From the NCBI GenBank assembly GCA_012514855.1, contig JAAYZL010000085.1, positions 1 through 5,409 of the forward strand: 5,409 nucleotides of DNA, given 5' to 3'. The notes under the pieces were generated by a model, which did not search any database, was not told the DNA's origin, and saw only the letters and a list, made by a program, of their open reading frames with translations. Made by a program: the position numbers and the translations under genes. Shown here piece by piece: positions 1 through 5,409 of the stretch (within the stretch, counting starts at the first letter, position 1; each line of letters opens with the position of its first letter). This stretch comes from Clostridiales bacterium (lineage in GTDB: Bacteria > Bacillota_A > Clostridia > Christensenellales > Aristaeellaceae).

Positions 1-2
1 GC

Positions 3-84
3 ATTTCCGCCATCCCGGGCCTGCTGAATTCTTGAAATAGCGCTGCTATTCCTGCGAATTCTGCAAGCCCAATCTGACGAAAAT
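3..84 (-). other. Long imperfect hairpin, candidate structured RNA or intergenic repeat
   Basis: Positions i and 87-i pair over most of this stretch. Read on the minus strand, 3-12 pairs with 75-84, 15-24 with 63-72, and 26-31 (GAATTC) with 56-61. After an asymmetric internal loop (32-35 / 51-55), AATAGC at 36-41 pairs with GCTATT at 45-50 around a 3-nt apex. That makes about 32 pairs with mismatches only at 13-14 and 25. Five pairs (7/80, 10/77, 15/72, 16/71, 21/66) are G-U on the minus strand but A-C mismatches on the plus strand, so the fold favours a minus-strand RNA. The structure may continue beyond the left edge. No ORF is convincing here. It could be an intergenic repeat (REP- or MITE-like), the 3' UTR of hsp20, or a small RNA. 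I do not recognise a family. Confidence 0.5.
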
Positions 85-125
85 TCAGCTTGCCATCACA
101 CGCGTTCTTTAATCATCGCTTACCT

Positions 126-155
126 AGGCCCGCGCCTCTTTCGAAGCGCGGGCCC
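126..155 (-). terminator. GNRA-capped GC-rich hairpin downstream of hsp20, possible terminator
   Basis: GGCCCGCGC (127-135) and GCGCGGGCC (146-154) form a perfect 9-bp stem. Read on the minus strand, the stem extends inward through a G-U, an A-U and a C-G pair to a GAAA tetraloop (139-142), and outward by one G-U pair. It begins about 35 nt after the hsp20 stop, which suits a 3'-end hairpin for that gene. However, no U-tract follows on the minus strand (the sequence after it is TAGGTAAGCG). On the plus strand a short TTTT (161-164) follows six bases away, so a plus-strand terminator for a gene left of the window is an alternative. The hairpin is clear. Calling it an intrinsic terminator is an inference. 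Confidence 0.5.
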
Positions 156-189
156 TGCGAGTTTTGTCCTCAGAGGGTTGGGACCGCCG

Positions 190-627
190 TCACTGGATTT
201 CGATCCTCCTGGGGGCCTTTTCGGTTTGTGTGATCTTGGGCATCACGAGCCTGAGGACGCCGTCCTTGTACTCGGCGGAAATTTCATCCTCCTTGACGTT
301 TTCCAGCGTGAAGGAGCGGGAGGCCCTGCCCGAGCGGCGCTCGTTGACGATGTAGTCCTTGCCCTTCTCCTCCTTCTTCTCGCTCGACCACTCCGCGCTG
401 ATGGTGAGCACGCCGTCGTTCAAGTCGATGTTCACGCCTTCGCGCTTGACGCCCGGCAGGTCCGCCTCCAGCACGAACTTGTCGCCCTCATCCTTCACGT
501 CCACGTTGAACGCGGTCGGGAAGCTGCCGCCGCCCATGAAGAACGGGCGGAAGAAGTCGTCAAACAGCGCGCCTGTCTCCGGGCGGGAGAGGGAGTTGCG
601 GAAGCGATACGGGATCAAACTGCTCAT
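190..627 (-). CDS. Small heat-shock protein, Hsp20/alpha-crystallin family
   Basis: This is a 145-residue ATP-independent holdase chaperone that should bind unfolding proteins in the cytoplasm and keep them refoldable for DnaK/ClpB-type systems. The N-terminal arm is short and Phe-rich (LFDDFFRPFF at 21-30). The alpha-crystallin domain spans about 38-132, with the hallmark DLPGV at 56-60, GVLTI at 72-76, and the family signature around DGVLRLVMPK at 122-131. The C-terminal I-x-I anchor, which docks into a neighbouring subunit in the oligomer, is IEI at 142-144. Length is normal for bacterial Hsp20. The start is fixed by AGGAGGT (minus strand, 635-641) seven bases before the ATG. The gene is monocistronic, divergent from alaX, and has its own sigma-A promoter and CtsR-like sites. 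The family assignment is very secure; the individual gene name is not. Confidence 0.97.
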   Translation of the reverse strand: MSSLIPYRFRNSLSRPETGALFDDFFRPFFMGGGSFPTAFNVDVKDEGDKFVLEADLPGVKREGVNIDLNDGVLTISAEWSSEKKEEKGKDYIVNERRSGRASRSFTLENVKEDEISAEYKDGVLRLVMPKITQTEKAPRRIEIQ

Positions 628-650
628 ATAAAATACCTCCTCGTATGTTT

Positions 651-667
651 ATAGACCATCTTTGACT
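651..667 (-). promoter_or_regulatory. CtsR-like operator downstream of the hsp20 start site
   Basis: On the minus strand this reads AGTCAAA-GAT-GGTCTAT. The known CtsR operator of Gram-positive bacteria is a tandem heptad, RGTCAAA-NAN-RGTCAAA. The first heptad matches fully, the spacer fits NAN, and the second heptad matches 5 of 7. It lies in the predicted 5' leader, where a bound repressor would block transcription. An overlapping perfect dyad, TTGAC-GAAA-GTCAA (662-675), is an alternative operator. No ctsR gene is in the window, so the regulator is inferred. Confidence 0.45.
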
Positions 668-679
668 TTCGTCAATTGT

Positions 680-708
680 ATTGTAGCGCATTGGTCAGGG
701 AAAGTCAA
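680..708 (-). promoter_or_regulatory. Sigma-A (sigma70-type) promoter of hsp20
   Basis: On the minus strand, -35 TTGACT (703-708) and -10 TACAAT (680-685) are separated by exactly 17 bases. Five of six bases match consensus in each hexamer. A second, overlapping TACAAT lies at 675-680 but has no well-spaced -35. Transcription should begin near 673, giving a leader of about 45 nt that contains the AGGAGGT site. I saw no CIRCE element (TTAGCACTC-N9-GAGTGCTAA), which argues against HrcA control. Confidence 0.75.
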
Positions 709-709
709 T
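693..709 (+). promoter_or_regulatory. Second CtsR-like site overlapping the hsp20 -35 box
   Basis: The plus strand reads GGTCAGG-GAA-AGTCAAT. Compared with the CtsR tandem heptad RGTCAAA-NAN-RGTCAAA, the heptads match 5 of 7 and 6 of 7, and the spacer fits. Part of the second heptad is the complement of the -35 hexamer, so that similarity is not independent evidence. Together with the site at 651-667 it would bracket the core promoter. Confidence 0.35.
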
Positions 710-764
710 ACCCCGGATTTGATTTAACATAAGTTTTACAAACATAGTTTTCCCGGAAGTTCGC

Positions 765-793
765 TTGATTATTCATATTGCATGCGCTAAGAT
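765..793 (+). promoter_or_regulatory. Possible promoter of the alaX cluster
   Basis: TTGATT (765-770) and TAAGAT (788-793) are 17 bases apart, each matching the sigma-A consensus at four positions. Transcription would start near 800, leaving only about 12 nt before the alaX ATG and barely including the GGGGTGAG ribosome-binding sequence (801-808). The real start may therefore be elsewhere in the AT-rich stretch from 710 to 790. This is the best candidate I can see, held weakly. Confidence 0.3.
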
Positions 794-811
794 AGGAAGA
801 GGGGTGAGAGC

Positions 812-1993
812 ATGACCGAGCGGCTGTACTATGGGGACGCCTGGCTGACGGCATTCGACGCCGTCGTTCTGGAATGCCGCGAGGCGGACGGGAAGGCGCT
901 CGTCCGGCTCGACCGCTCCGCGTTTTACCCGACCTCCGGCGGGCAGCCGTTCGACACGGGCGCGCTGAACGGCGCGCGCGTGCTCGACGTGTTCGCCGAC
1001 GGCGCGGGCGAGGTGTGGCACGAGGTGGACGCAGAGCTCGCTCCGGGGGAGGCCGTCCGCGGCGCGATCGACTGGGCGCGCCGGTTCGACCACATGCAGC
1101 AGCACTCGGGCGAGCACATGCTGGCCGGGGCGATCTTCCGGCAGCTTCGCGGGCACGTGATCGGGCTGCACCTGGGCGCGGAGTTCTCGACGATCGACGT
1201 CGAGCTCCCCGGCGGGGAAATGCGCATTTCCGACGAGGCGATCCGAAGCCTCGAGCTCGACGTAAACGAAAAAATCCAACTGGACGTTCCGGTCGTATGC
1301 AGCTTCCCGGACGCGGACGCGCTGCGCGGCATGCCGCTTCGCAAGCCCCCGGCGGTCGAGCGCCACGTGCGCGTCGTCATGATCGGGGACTTCGAGTGCG
1401 TCGCCTGCGGCGGCACGCACGTCAACTCGACCGGGCAGATCGGCCTGCTGAAAATCGCCGACGCGCGCCCGAGCAAGGGCAAGATGCGCGTCTCGTTCCT
1501 CGCGGGCATGCGCGCGTGCCGGGACTATCAGAAGCAATACGACCTCGCGGGCGCGGCGGCGCGGCTGTTTTCGACCTCCGTCGACAGGCTGCCGGACGCG
1601 GTCGCGGCGCTTAAGGATCAGCTCCGGGAGACATCGCGCGAGCTCGGTGCGCTCCGGCGCGAAAGGCTGTTTTCCGAAATTCCCCAAATGCTTCGGGACG
1701 CGCGGATTCTCTCGTCCGGCGCGCGGCTCGTCGCGAAAAAGCTCGAAGCGGACGCGCAGTTGCTCCGGGAGCTCGCCGCGAGGCTGATCGCGGAGGGCGG
1801 CGTCCTGGCGCTGCTCGCGGCCGACGCGGGCGAGGCGAACCTGTTCGTGTTCGCGCGCTCGGCGGACGTCGATATCGACGTGGGGAAGCTGCTCCGGTCG
1901 TCGGGCGGCAAGGGCGGCGGGAGGCCCGAATTTGCCGAGGGCGGCGGCCCGGGCGCGGTGCTCTTGGCCGCAGAGAAGGCGCTTACGGAATAG
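812..1993 (+). CDS. alaX: AlaX-type alanyl-tRNA editing protein (long form, with DHHA1 domain)
   Basis: This is a free-standing editing hydrolase of 393 residues that should deacylate mischarged Ser-tRNA(Ala) or Gly-tRNA(Ala) in trans in the cytoplasm, backing up AlaRS. The N-terminal part (about 1-90) has the AlaRS-related signature FYPTSGGQPFDTG at 38-50. The SAD editing core carries the zinc ligands as an HxxxH (H98, H102) and a CxxxH (C199, H203, in CGGTH). A predicted helical segment at about 262-285 leads into a DHHA1 domain with the Gly-rich GGKGGGRPEFAEGGG at 365-379. There is no aminoacylation domain, and the length fits the AlaX-L group rather than full AlaRS (about 870). The ATG follows AGAGGGGTGAG closely. 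The MATE gene begins 23 nt after its stop, consistent with an operon. Confidence 0.93.
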   Translation: MTERLYYGDAWLTAFDAVVLECREADGKALVRLDRSAFYPTSGGQPFDTGALNGARVLDVFADGAGEVWHEVDAELAPGEAVRGAIDWARRFDHMQQHSGEHMLAGAIFRQLRGHVIGLHLGAEFSTIDVELPGGEMRISDEAIRSLELDVNEKIQLDVPVVCSFPDADALRGMPLRKPPAVERHVRVVMIGDFECVACGGTHVNSTGQIGLLKIADARPSKGKMRVSFLAGMRACRDYQKQYDLAGAAARLFSTSVDRLPDAVAALKDQLRETSRELGALRRERLFSEIPQMLRDARILSSGARLVAKKLEADAQLLRELAARLIAEGGVLALLAADAGEANLFVFARSADVDIDVGKLLRSSGGKGGGRPEFAEGGGPGAVLLAAEKALTE

Positions 1994-2000
1994 ACGAAGC

Positions 2001-2006
2001 AAGGAG
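2001..2006 (+). promoter_or_regulatory. Ribosome binding site that fixes the MATE start
   Basis: AAGGAG lies 10 bases upstream of the ATG at 2017, in the short gap after alaX. In-frame ATGs at 2053 and 2068 lack a comparable site, so the longer protein with its polar 30-residue N-terminal tail is preferred. Confidence 0.6.
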
Positions 2007-2016
2007 AATTGCACAC

Positions 2017-3468
2017 ATGGTCGGGCTCGGCAGGTTTTTCGGTGCGGAGGGCATGGTTCCCCAGTCGATGCGGCGGGGCGAGCTCCCCGGCACGCGCGAG
2101 GCATACCGCACGATGACCCGGATCGCGCTTCCGTCGGTGCTCGAGATGGCGCTGATGAGCACGATCAGCATGGCGGACACGGCGATGGTCTCGACCGTCG
2201 GAACCGACGCGATCGCGGCGGTCGGGCTGGTGACGCAGCCCCGGATGCTGCTCTTGTGCATCTTCGTGGCGCTCAACACCGGCGTCACGGCGATCGTCGC
2301 GCGCAGGCGGGGCGAGGGCAGGCGCGCCGACGCGAATCTGACGCTTCGAAACGCCATCGTCGTCGCGCTGATCCTGATCGCGGCGATCATGCTGCTCGGG
2401 TACCCGCTCTCGGAGCGGTTCATGCGCCTCGCGGGAGGCGAAGAGGGCCGCACGCTCGAGGACGCGACGGCGTATTTCCGCATTCTGATGCTGTCCGTGC
2501 CGGTCAACGCGCTGTCGATGTGCATCTGCGCGGCGCAGCGCGGCGTCGGCAACACAAAGCTGACGTTCTATGTGAACCTCGCCTCGAACCTCGTCAACGT
2601 GGTGTTCAACGCGCTTTTGATCAACGGCATCGGCCCGTTCCCGAGGCTCGGCGTGCGCGGCGCGGCGATCGCGACCGTCATCGGCCTGTGCGTCGGCTTT
2701 GTCCTGAGCGTGCTCTCGCTGTTTCACAGGGATCGGGCCGGCGCGTTCCTGAGCCTGTCGTTCCGGGATTCCTGGAGGCTCGACGGCGAGACGCTGCGCT
2801 CGGTTTCGAAGGTCGGAAAGAGCGCGCTGCTCGAGCAGATCTGCATACGGCTCGGCTTCTTCGCGTACGCGCGCATCGTCGCGGGGCTGGGCACCGACCC
2901 GTACGCCGCGCACAACATCGCGATGCAGTTTTTGTCGATCTCGTTCTCGTTCGGCGACGGCATCGGCATCGCGGGCACGTCGCTCGTCGGGCAGTCGCTG
3001 GGCAGGGGCCGGCCCGACCACGCGCATTTGTACGGCAAGATCGCGCAGCGGTTCGCGCTGATCGCGGCGCTGTGCCTCGCGGCGATCGTCATCAGCCTGC
3101 GCGGCCCTCTGGTCGGATTGTTCATCTATGAGGACACCGCGAACGCCGCGTACGTGCGCGCGCTCGCGACGCGGCTCATGATCATCGTGGGCATCATGCA
3201 GCCGTTCCAGACCTCGGCCGTCGTCAACTCCGGCGCGCTGCGCGGCGCGGGCGACACGTTCTACGTGGCGGTGGCGATGACGCTGACCGTCGTCGTCATG
3301 CGGCCGCTTCTGTCGCTCGCCGCGATCTACGTCGTCGGCACGCGCATGGGCTACGGAGAGATGGCGCTCGTCGGCGCCTGGTGCATGGCGCTGATCGACA
3401 TGATTACGCGCATGGCGCTCATGCTCCGGCGCTATAACGGGGGGAAATGGCATGCGATTCGACTGTAA
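2017..3468 (+). CDS. MATE-family multidrug/toxin efflux transporter
   Basis: A 483-residue integral membrane protein of the MATE (NorM/DinF-like) superfamily, expected to export cationic compounds or metabolites using a Na+ or H+ gradient. A cytoplasmic tail of about 33 residues precedes the first helix (IALPSVLEMALMST). Roughly 12 hydrophobic segments follow, arranged as two homologous halves. The family's repeated motif appears in both halves: QRGVGNTK at 174-181 and GALRGAGDTF at 407-416. N187, N191, N194 and N198 around LASNLVNVVFNALLI fit helix 5 of the family. The C-terminus is basic, as expected for the cytoplasmic side. The reading frame overlaps the next gene by 17 nt. The substrate cannot be inferred. 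The slightly long N-terminus is the only oddity. Confidence 0.95.
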   Translation: MVGLGRFFGAEGMVPQSMRRGELPGTREAYRTMTRIALPSVLEMALMSTISMADTAMVSTVGTDAIAAVGLVTQPRMLLLCIFVALNTGVTAIVARRRGEGRRADANLTLRNAIVVALILIAAIMLLGYPLSERFMRLAGGEEGRTLEDATAYFRILMLSVPVNALSMCICAAQRGVGNTKLTFYVNLASNLVNVVFNALLINGIGPFPRLGVRGAAIATVIGLCVGFVLSVLSLFHRDRAGAFLSLSFRDSWRLDGETLRSVSKVGKSALLEQICIRLGFFAYARIVAGLGTDPYAAHNIAMQFLSISFSFGDGIGIAGTSLVGQSLGRGRPDHAHLYGKIAQRFALIAALCLAAIVISLRGPLVGLFIYEDTANAAYVRALATRLMIIVGIMQPFQTSAVVNSGALRGAGDTFYVAVAMTLTVVVMRPLLSLAAIYVVGTRMGYGEMALVGAWCMALIDMITRMALMLRRYNGGKWHAIRL

Positions 3469-4099
3469 GTATGCGATCTTCGACAGCGACGGGACGCTGC
3501 TCGACTCGATGCGCTACTGGCGGCTGACCCCGCTCGAGTACATGATCCTGAACGACATGGAGATTCCGGAGCAGATGACGCTCCACGACCTGTTCATGGG
3601 CTCGAGCCGCCACTTCATCGCGCGCGTCGCCGAGGAGCGCGGGCTCGACGTCATGGAGGTGCTCTCGGGGCTCGAAAAGTGCATGGAGCGCCACTACCGG
3701 CTGGACGTGCGGGAAAAGCCCGGCGTCGGCGCGTTTCTCGAGGAGCTCCGGGCGGGCGGCGCCAAATTGTGCGTGGCGACGGCGGCGCCCCGGGGGATGT
3801 GCGCGGCGGCGCTTTCGCGGCTCGATCTGTTGAAGCACTTCGAGTTCGTCACCGATGGCTACGAGGTCGGCCTCCACAAGGGCGAGCCGGAGTTCTTCCG
3901 GATCGTCGCCGACCGGCTCGGCGCGGACATCTCCGATTGCTGGGTGTTCGAGGACGCGCTGTACGCGATGCAGGGCGCGAAATCGGCCGGCGCGAGGGTC
4001 TGCGCGATCGAGGACTACACGGCGGGAATCCACCGGGAGGAAATCCTGTCGCTCGCGGACCGGTACATTGCGGATTACCGGCTGCTCAATGGAAATTGA
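3452..4099 (+). CDS. HAD-superfamily hydrolase, subfamily IA (phosphoglycolate phosphatase / beta-phosphoglucomutase-like)
   Basis: A 215-residue cytoplasmic phosphotransferase. Motif I is DSDGT at 11-15, with nucleophile D11 and acid/base D13. A helical cap occupies about 17-85. Motif II is T110 in CVATAA, motif III is K143 in LHKGEPEFF, and motif IV is the acidic pair E167-D168 in VFEDA, which binds Mg2+. Length and helical cap fit subfamily I (Gph, PgmB, YniC types). All catalytic residues are present. The specific substrate, a small phosphate ester or sugar phosphate, cannot be read from the sequence. The ATG lies inside the end of the MATE gene, preceded by GGGGGGAAA (3439-3447), so translation is probably coupled. 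The stop codon overlaps the -35 box of the next promoter. Confidence 0.92.
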   Translation: MRFDCKYAIFDSDGTLLDSMRYWRLTPLEYMILNDMEIPEQMTLHDLFMGSSRHFIARVAEERGLDVMEVLSGLEKCMERHYRLDVREKPGVGAFLEELRAGGAKLCVATAAPRGMCAAALSRLDLLKHFEFVTDGYEVGLHKGEPEFFRIVADRLGADISDCWVFEDALYAMQGAKSAGARVCAIEDYTAGIHREEILSLADRYIADYRLLNGN

Positions 4100-4124
4100 C
4101 AGGAATCGCCATTCCTGATATACT
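4096..4124 (+). promoter_or_regulatory. Near-consensus promoter with an internal dyad, before the secreted protein gene
   Basis: A perfect -35 TTGACA (4096-4101), a 17-base spacer and TATACT (4119-4124) form one of the strongest promoter matches in the window. TGA just before the -10 makes it an extended -10 type. The -35 overlaps the HAD stop codon. The spacer holds a 7-bp inverted repeat, CAGGAAT (4100-4106) / ATTCCTG (4111-4117), with a 4-base gap, placed as a repressor operator would be. Start of transcription is expected near 4131, about 25 nt before the ATG. Confidence 0.75.
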
Positions 4125-4155
4125 AAATATCGGATGAATTAATTGGAGGTGCAAC

Positions 4156-4839
4156 ATGCGTAAGACAGTTCTGGCTCTTCTCCTCGCGCTGGTTCTGACA
4201 ATTCCCTTCGCCGCGGCGGGGGCGGCGCAGCAGGAGTTCCTCGGCATGTGGTACGGCACGGAGGTCGTGATGGGGGAGACGACGCTTCCCATCGGCATGC
4301 TGGGCATGGAGGCGACGATGGACATCCGCGGGGACGGCACGGCCTTGCTCCACGCCAGCGGCGAGGAGACGAGCGGCACCTGGACGGCGGACGGGACGGG
4401 CACGATTTCGATCGACGACGGAAAGAGTGTGTCGACCGCCTCCCTCTTGGACGGCAAGCTTTACGTGGAATCCGAGGGGTTCATTGTCGTGTTTGAGCGC
4501 GAGCCGGTCGAGGCTGCGCCGCTTGCGGAGATTTCGACCGACGCCACCGCGAAGGATTTTATCGGAATCTGGATCGGCTCCGAAATGTTCGTCGGGGGCG
4601 TCGGCATGCCGATGGCCGCCGTCGGCCTCGGGGCCACGTTTGACCTGCGCGCCGACGGACAGGCGTTGTTTACCATGACCTCCGAGGGAGAGGACGAGAC
4701 AGTGACCGTCGCCTGGACGATGGATGGGCATATGGCCGCCGTGACCGTGGAGGGGGTGACCGCTTTCCTGACGATTCGCGGCGGGAGGCTCGTGATGGAG
4801 ATCGAGGGCGGCGTGCTGGTCTTCGACCGCGAGGGGTAA
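4156..4839 (+). CDS. Secreted protein with two tandem lipocalin-like beta repeats
   Basis: A 227-residue protein of unknown function. It starts with a Sec signal peptide: basic MRK, hydrophobic LALLLALVLTIPFAAA, and an AxA-type cleavage site near residues 20-24. There is no lipobox cysteine, so it should be released or wall-associated rather than a lipoprotein. Two homologous units of about 90 residues follow (about 27-115 and 134-226), joined by an acidic, Ala-rich linker. Each runs FxGxWxGxE, then an MxxxGxxAT segment, RxDGxA, a TW or AW turn, and ends in a VFxRE strand (FEREP and FDREG). This all-beta pattern resembles lipocalin-like domains in secreted clostridial proteins. No cysteine or catalytic motif is visible. 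GGAGGTG (4145-4151) is a strong ribosome site. It has its own promoter and terminator. Confidence 0.85.
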   Translation: MRKTVLALLLALVLTIPFAAAGAAQQEFLGMWYGTEVVMGETTLPIGMLGMEATMDIRGDGTALLHASGEETSGTWTADGTGTISIDDGKSVSTASLLDGKLYVESEGFIVVFEREPVEAAPLAEISTDATAKDFIGIWIGSEMFVGGVGMPMAAVGLGATFDLRADGQALFTMTSEGEDETVTVAWTMDGHMAAVTVEGVTAFLTIRGGRLVMEIEGGVLVFDREG

Positions 4840-4840
4840 A

Positions 4841-4878
4841 ACCGACTTCGCCGGGCGTTTCGCCCGGCGTGGTTTTTT
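4841..4878 (+). terminator. Rho-independent terminator, probably bidirectional
   Basis: CGCCGGGCG (4849-4857) and CGCCCGGCG (4861-4869) form a perfect 9-bp stem with a TTT loop, followed by TTTTTT (4873-4878). An outer AAAACC (4838-4843) / GGTTTT (4871-4876) can also pair, and it supplies a short U-run on the minus strand too. It lies between two convergent genes and overlaps the end of the ANTAR gene, so it probably stops both. Confidence 0.9.
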
Positions 4879-5409
4879 ATCCCCCGTAGTTCGCGAGAAT
4901 GCTCCTCGCGACCTCTGCCTTTGAAATTCTTCGGTCCATCGCCTGCTTCTCGATGTAGCGGTGCGCCTGCGCCTCGGACATGTTCAGGTACTCGACCAAC
5001 GCGAGCTTCGCGCGGCCGACGAGCTTTTCCTCGTTGAGCCTGCCGCGGAGCTTTTCGTTTTCGGACGCCGCCCCGTTGAGCCGAAAGTAGAGCGCGGCCG
5101 CGTGGCGGACGGCCTCGATCAACGCCGCGCGCGGCGCCGGGTGCGAAAGCGCGAACACGCCCGCCCGCGTCAGCGCCGGAAGCGCCTCCGAAAACCGGCC
5201 CTCGGGCACGAGCGCGAGTATGCCCGCCGTCGAAGCTGCCGCCAGCTCCGCCGCGAGCGACGCGGGCCCCTCGGCGATCAGCACCGCCGCGAAGCCGCCC
5301 GCCTTCAGCGCCTCGCGCGCGCCGGGGCCGTCGGAGGCGCGCACGACCTCGTCGGCGCCCGCCTCGCGAAGCGCCTGCGCGAGCTTTTCCGCGCCCGGGC
5401 CGGTGGACA
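4877..5409 (-). CDS. ANTAR-domain response regulator with degenerate receiver (partial, 5' end beyond window)
   Basis: The frame stays open to the right edge, so the N-terminus is missing. The GTG at 5342-5344 is internal, not the likely start. Of 176 visible residues, about 1-105 look like a CheY-type receiver fold, 108-128 like a helical, coiled-coil linker, and 118-172 like an ANTAR RNA-binding domain with the typical signature (RAKLALVEYLNMSEAQAHRYI at 132-152, KQAMDRR at 154-160, then AEVARSIL at 164-171). ANTAR proteins bind paired hexaloop hairpins in nascent RNA and prevent termination. The receiver appears degenerate: the phospho-acceptor position reads A or E in VLIAEGP (42-48), and the conserved Lys of the KP motif is His (SHP, 88-90). 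It may therefore be controlled by a ligand or partner rather than phosphorylation. No target RNA is evident here. Confidence 0.88.
   Translation of the reverse strand, partial: STGPGAEKLAQALREAGADEVVRASDGPGAREALKAGGFAAVLIAEGPASLAAELAAASTAGILALVPEGRFSEALPALTRAGVFALSHPAPRAALIEAVRHAAALYFRLNGAASENEKLRGRLNEEKLVGRAKLALVEYLNMSEAQAHRYIEKQAMDRRISKAEVARSILANYGG

Noticed and set aside
1..39. Possible 3' end of a plus-strand gene entering from the left
   Set aside because: All three plus frames reach a stop by position 39, but the residues left (10 or so) match nothing recognisable, and the stretch is better explained by the hairpin.
17..94. Integron attC-like site
   Set aside because: Multiple inverted repeats are present, but there are no RYYYAAC/GTTRRRY core sites and no integrase or cassette nearby.
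164..654. Plus-strand open frames opposite hsp20
   Set aside because: They are shadows of the small heat-shock gene, which has a complete domain, an I-x-I tail, a ribosome site and a promoter.
628..811. CIRCE (HrcA) operator
   Set aside because: No TTAGCACTC / GAGTGCTAA pair is present on either strand.
773..2104. 443-codon open frame on the minus strand opposite alaX
   Set aside because: Low-complexity Arg/Ala/Val-rich composition, no ribosome site, and a fully conserved AlaX gene on the other strand.
1618..3453. 611-codon open frame on the minus strand, opposite alaX and MATE
   Set aside because: Its product is dominated by Arg, Asp, His and Ala with no domain pattern. It is the usual antisense shadow of genes with GC-rich third positions, while the plus strand holds two clear protein families.
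1..5409. CRISPR array, tRNA or rRNA genes, transposase
   Set aside because: I saw no regularly spaced repeats, no cloverleaf or rRNA signature, and no mobile-element protein.

Overview
The window looks like chromosomal DNA from a GC-rich member of the Bacillota, most likely a Clostridia-type gut anaerobe. Coding regions are very rich in G and C at third codon positions, which creates long spurious antisense ORFs. Ribosome binding sites are strong AGGAGG types, promoters are classical TTGACA/TATAAT types, and a CtsR-like operator lies at a heat-shock gene. The gene set also fits: AlaX, a MATE pump, an ANTAR regulator and a small secreted two-repeat protein. The species cannot be named from the sequence.

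Layout. Positions 1-189 hold no convincing protein gene but contain two RNA-like hairpins that pair much better on the minus strand than on the plus strand (about 3-84 and 126-155). They lie downstream of hsp20 (190-627, minus), a small heat-shock chaperone. Its promoter is well formed (TTGACT-17-TACAAT) and is flanked by two 17-nt sites resembling CtsR operators. From the same intergenic region, a three-gene plus-strand cluster diverges: alaX (812-1993, alanyl-tRNA editing hydrolase), a MATE-family exporter (2017-3468) and a HAD-superfamily phosphatase (3452-4099). The last two overlap by 17 nt, so they are probably translationally coupled. A near-consensus promoter with an inverted repeat in its spacer overlaps the HAD stop codon. 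It drives a secreted protein made of two tandem beta-rich repeats (4156-4839). A strong hairpin terminator (4841-4878) separates that gene from a convergent ANTAR-domain regulator, which runs off the right edge (4877-5409, minus).

Functionally this is an ordinary housekeeping or stress neighbourhood: protein quality control (Hsp20), translation quality control (AlaX), export (MATE), small-phosphate hydrolysis (HAD), a surface or secreted protein, and an RNA-binding antiterminator. The observations most worth a second look are the strand-asymmetric hairpins at the left edge, the CtsR-like operators, the dyad embedded in the promoter before the secreted protein, and the ANTAR protein's receiver domain, which seems to lack its phospho-acceptor.
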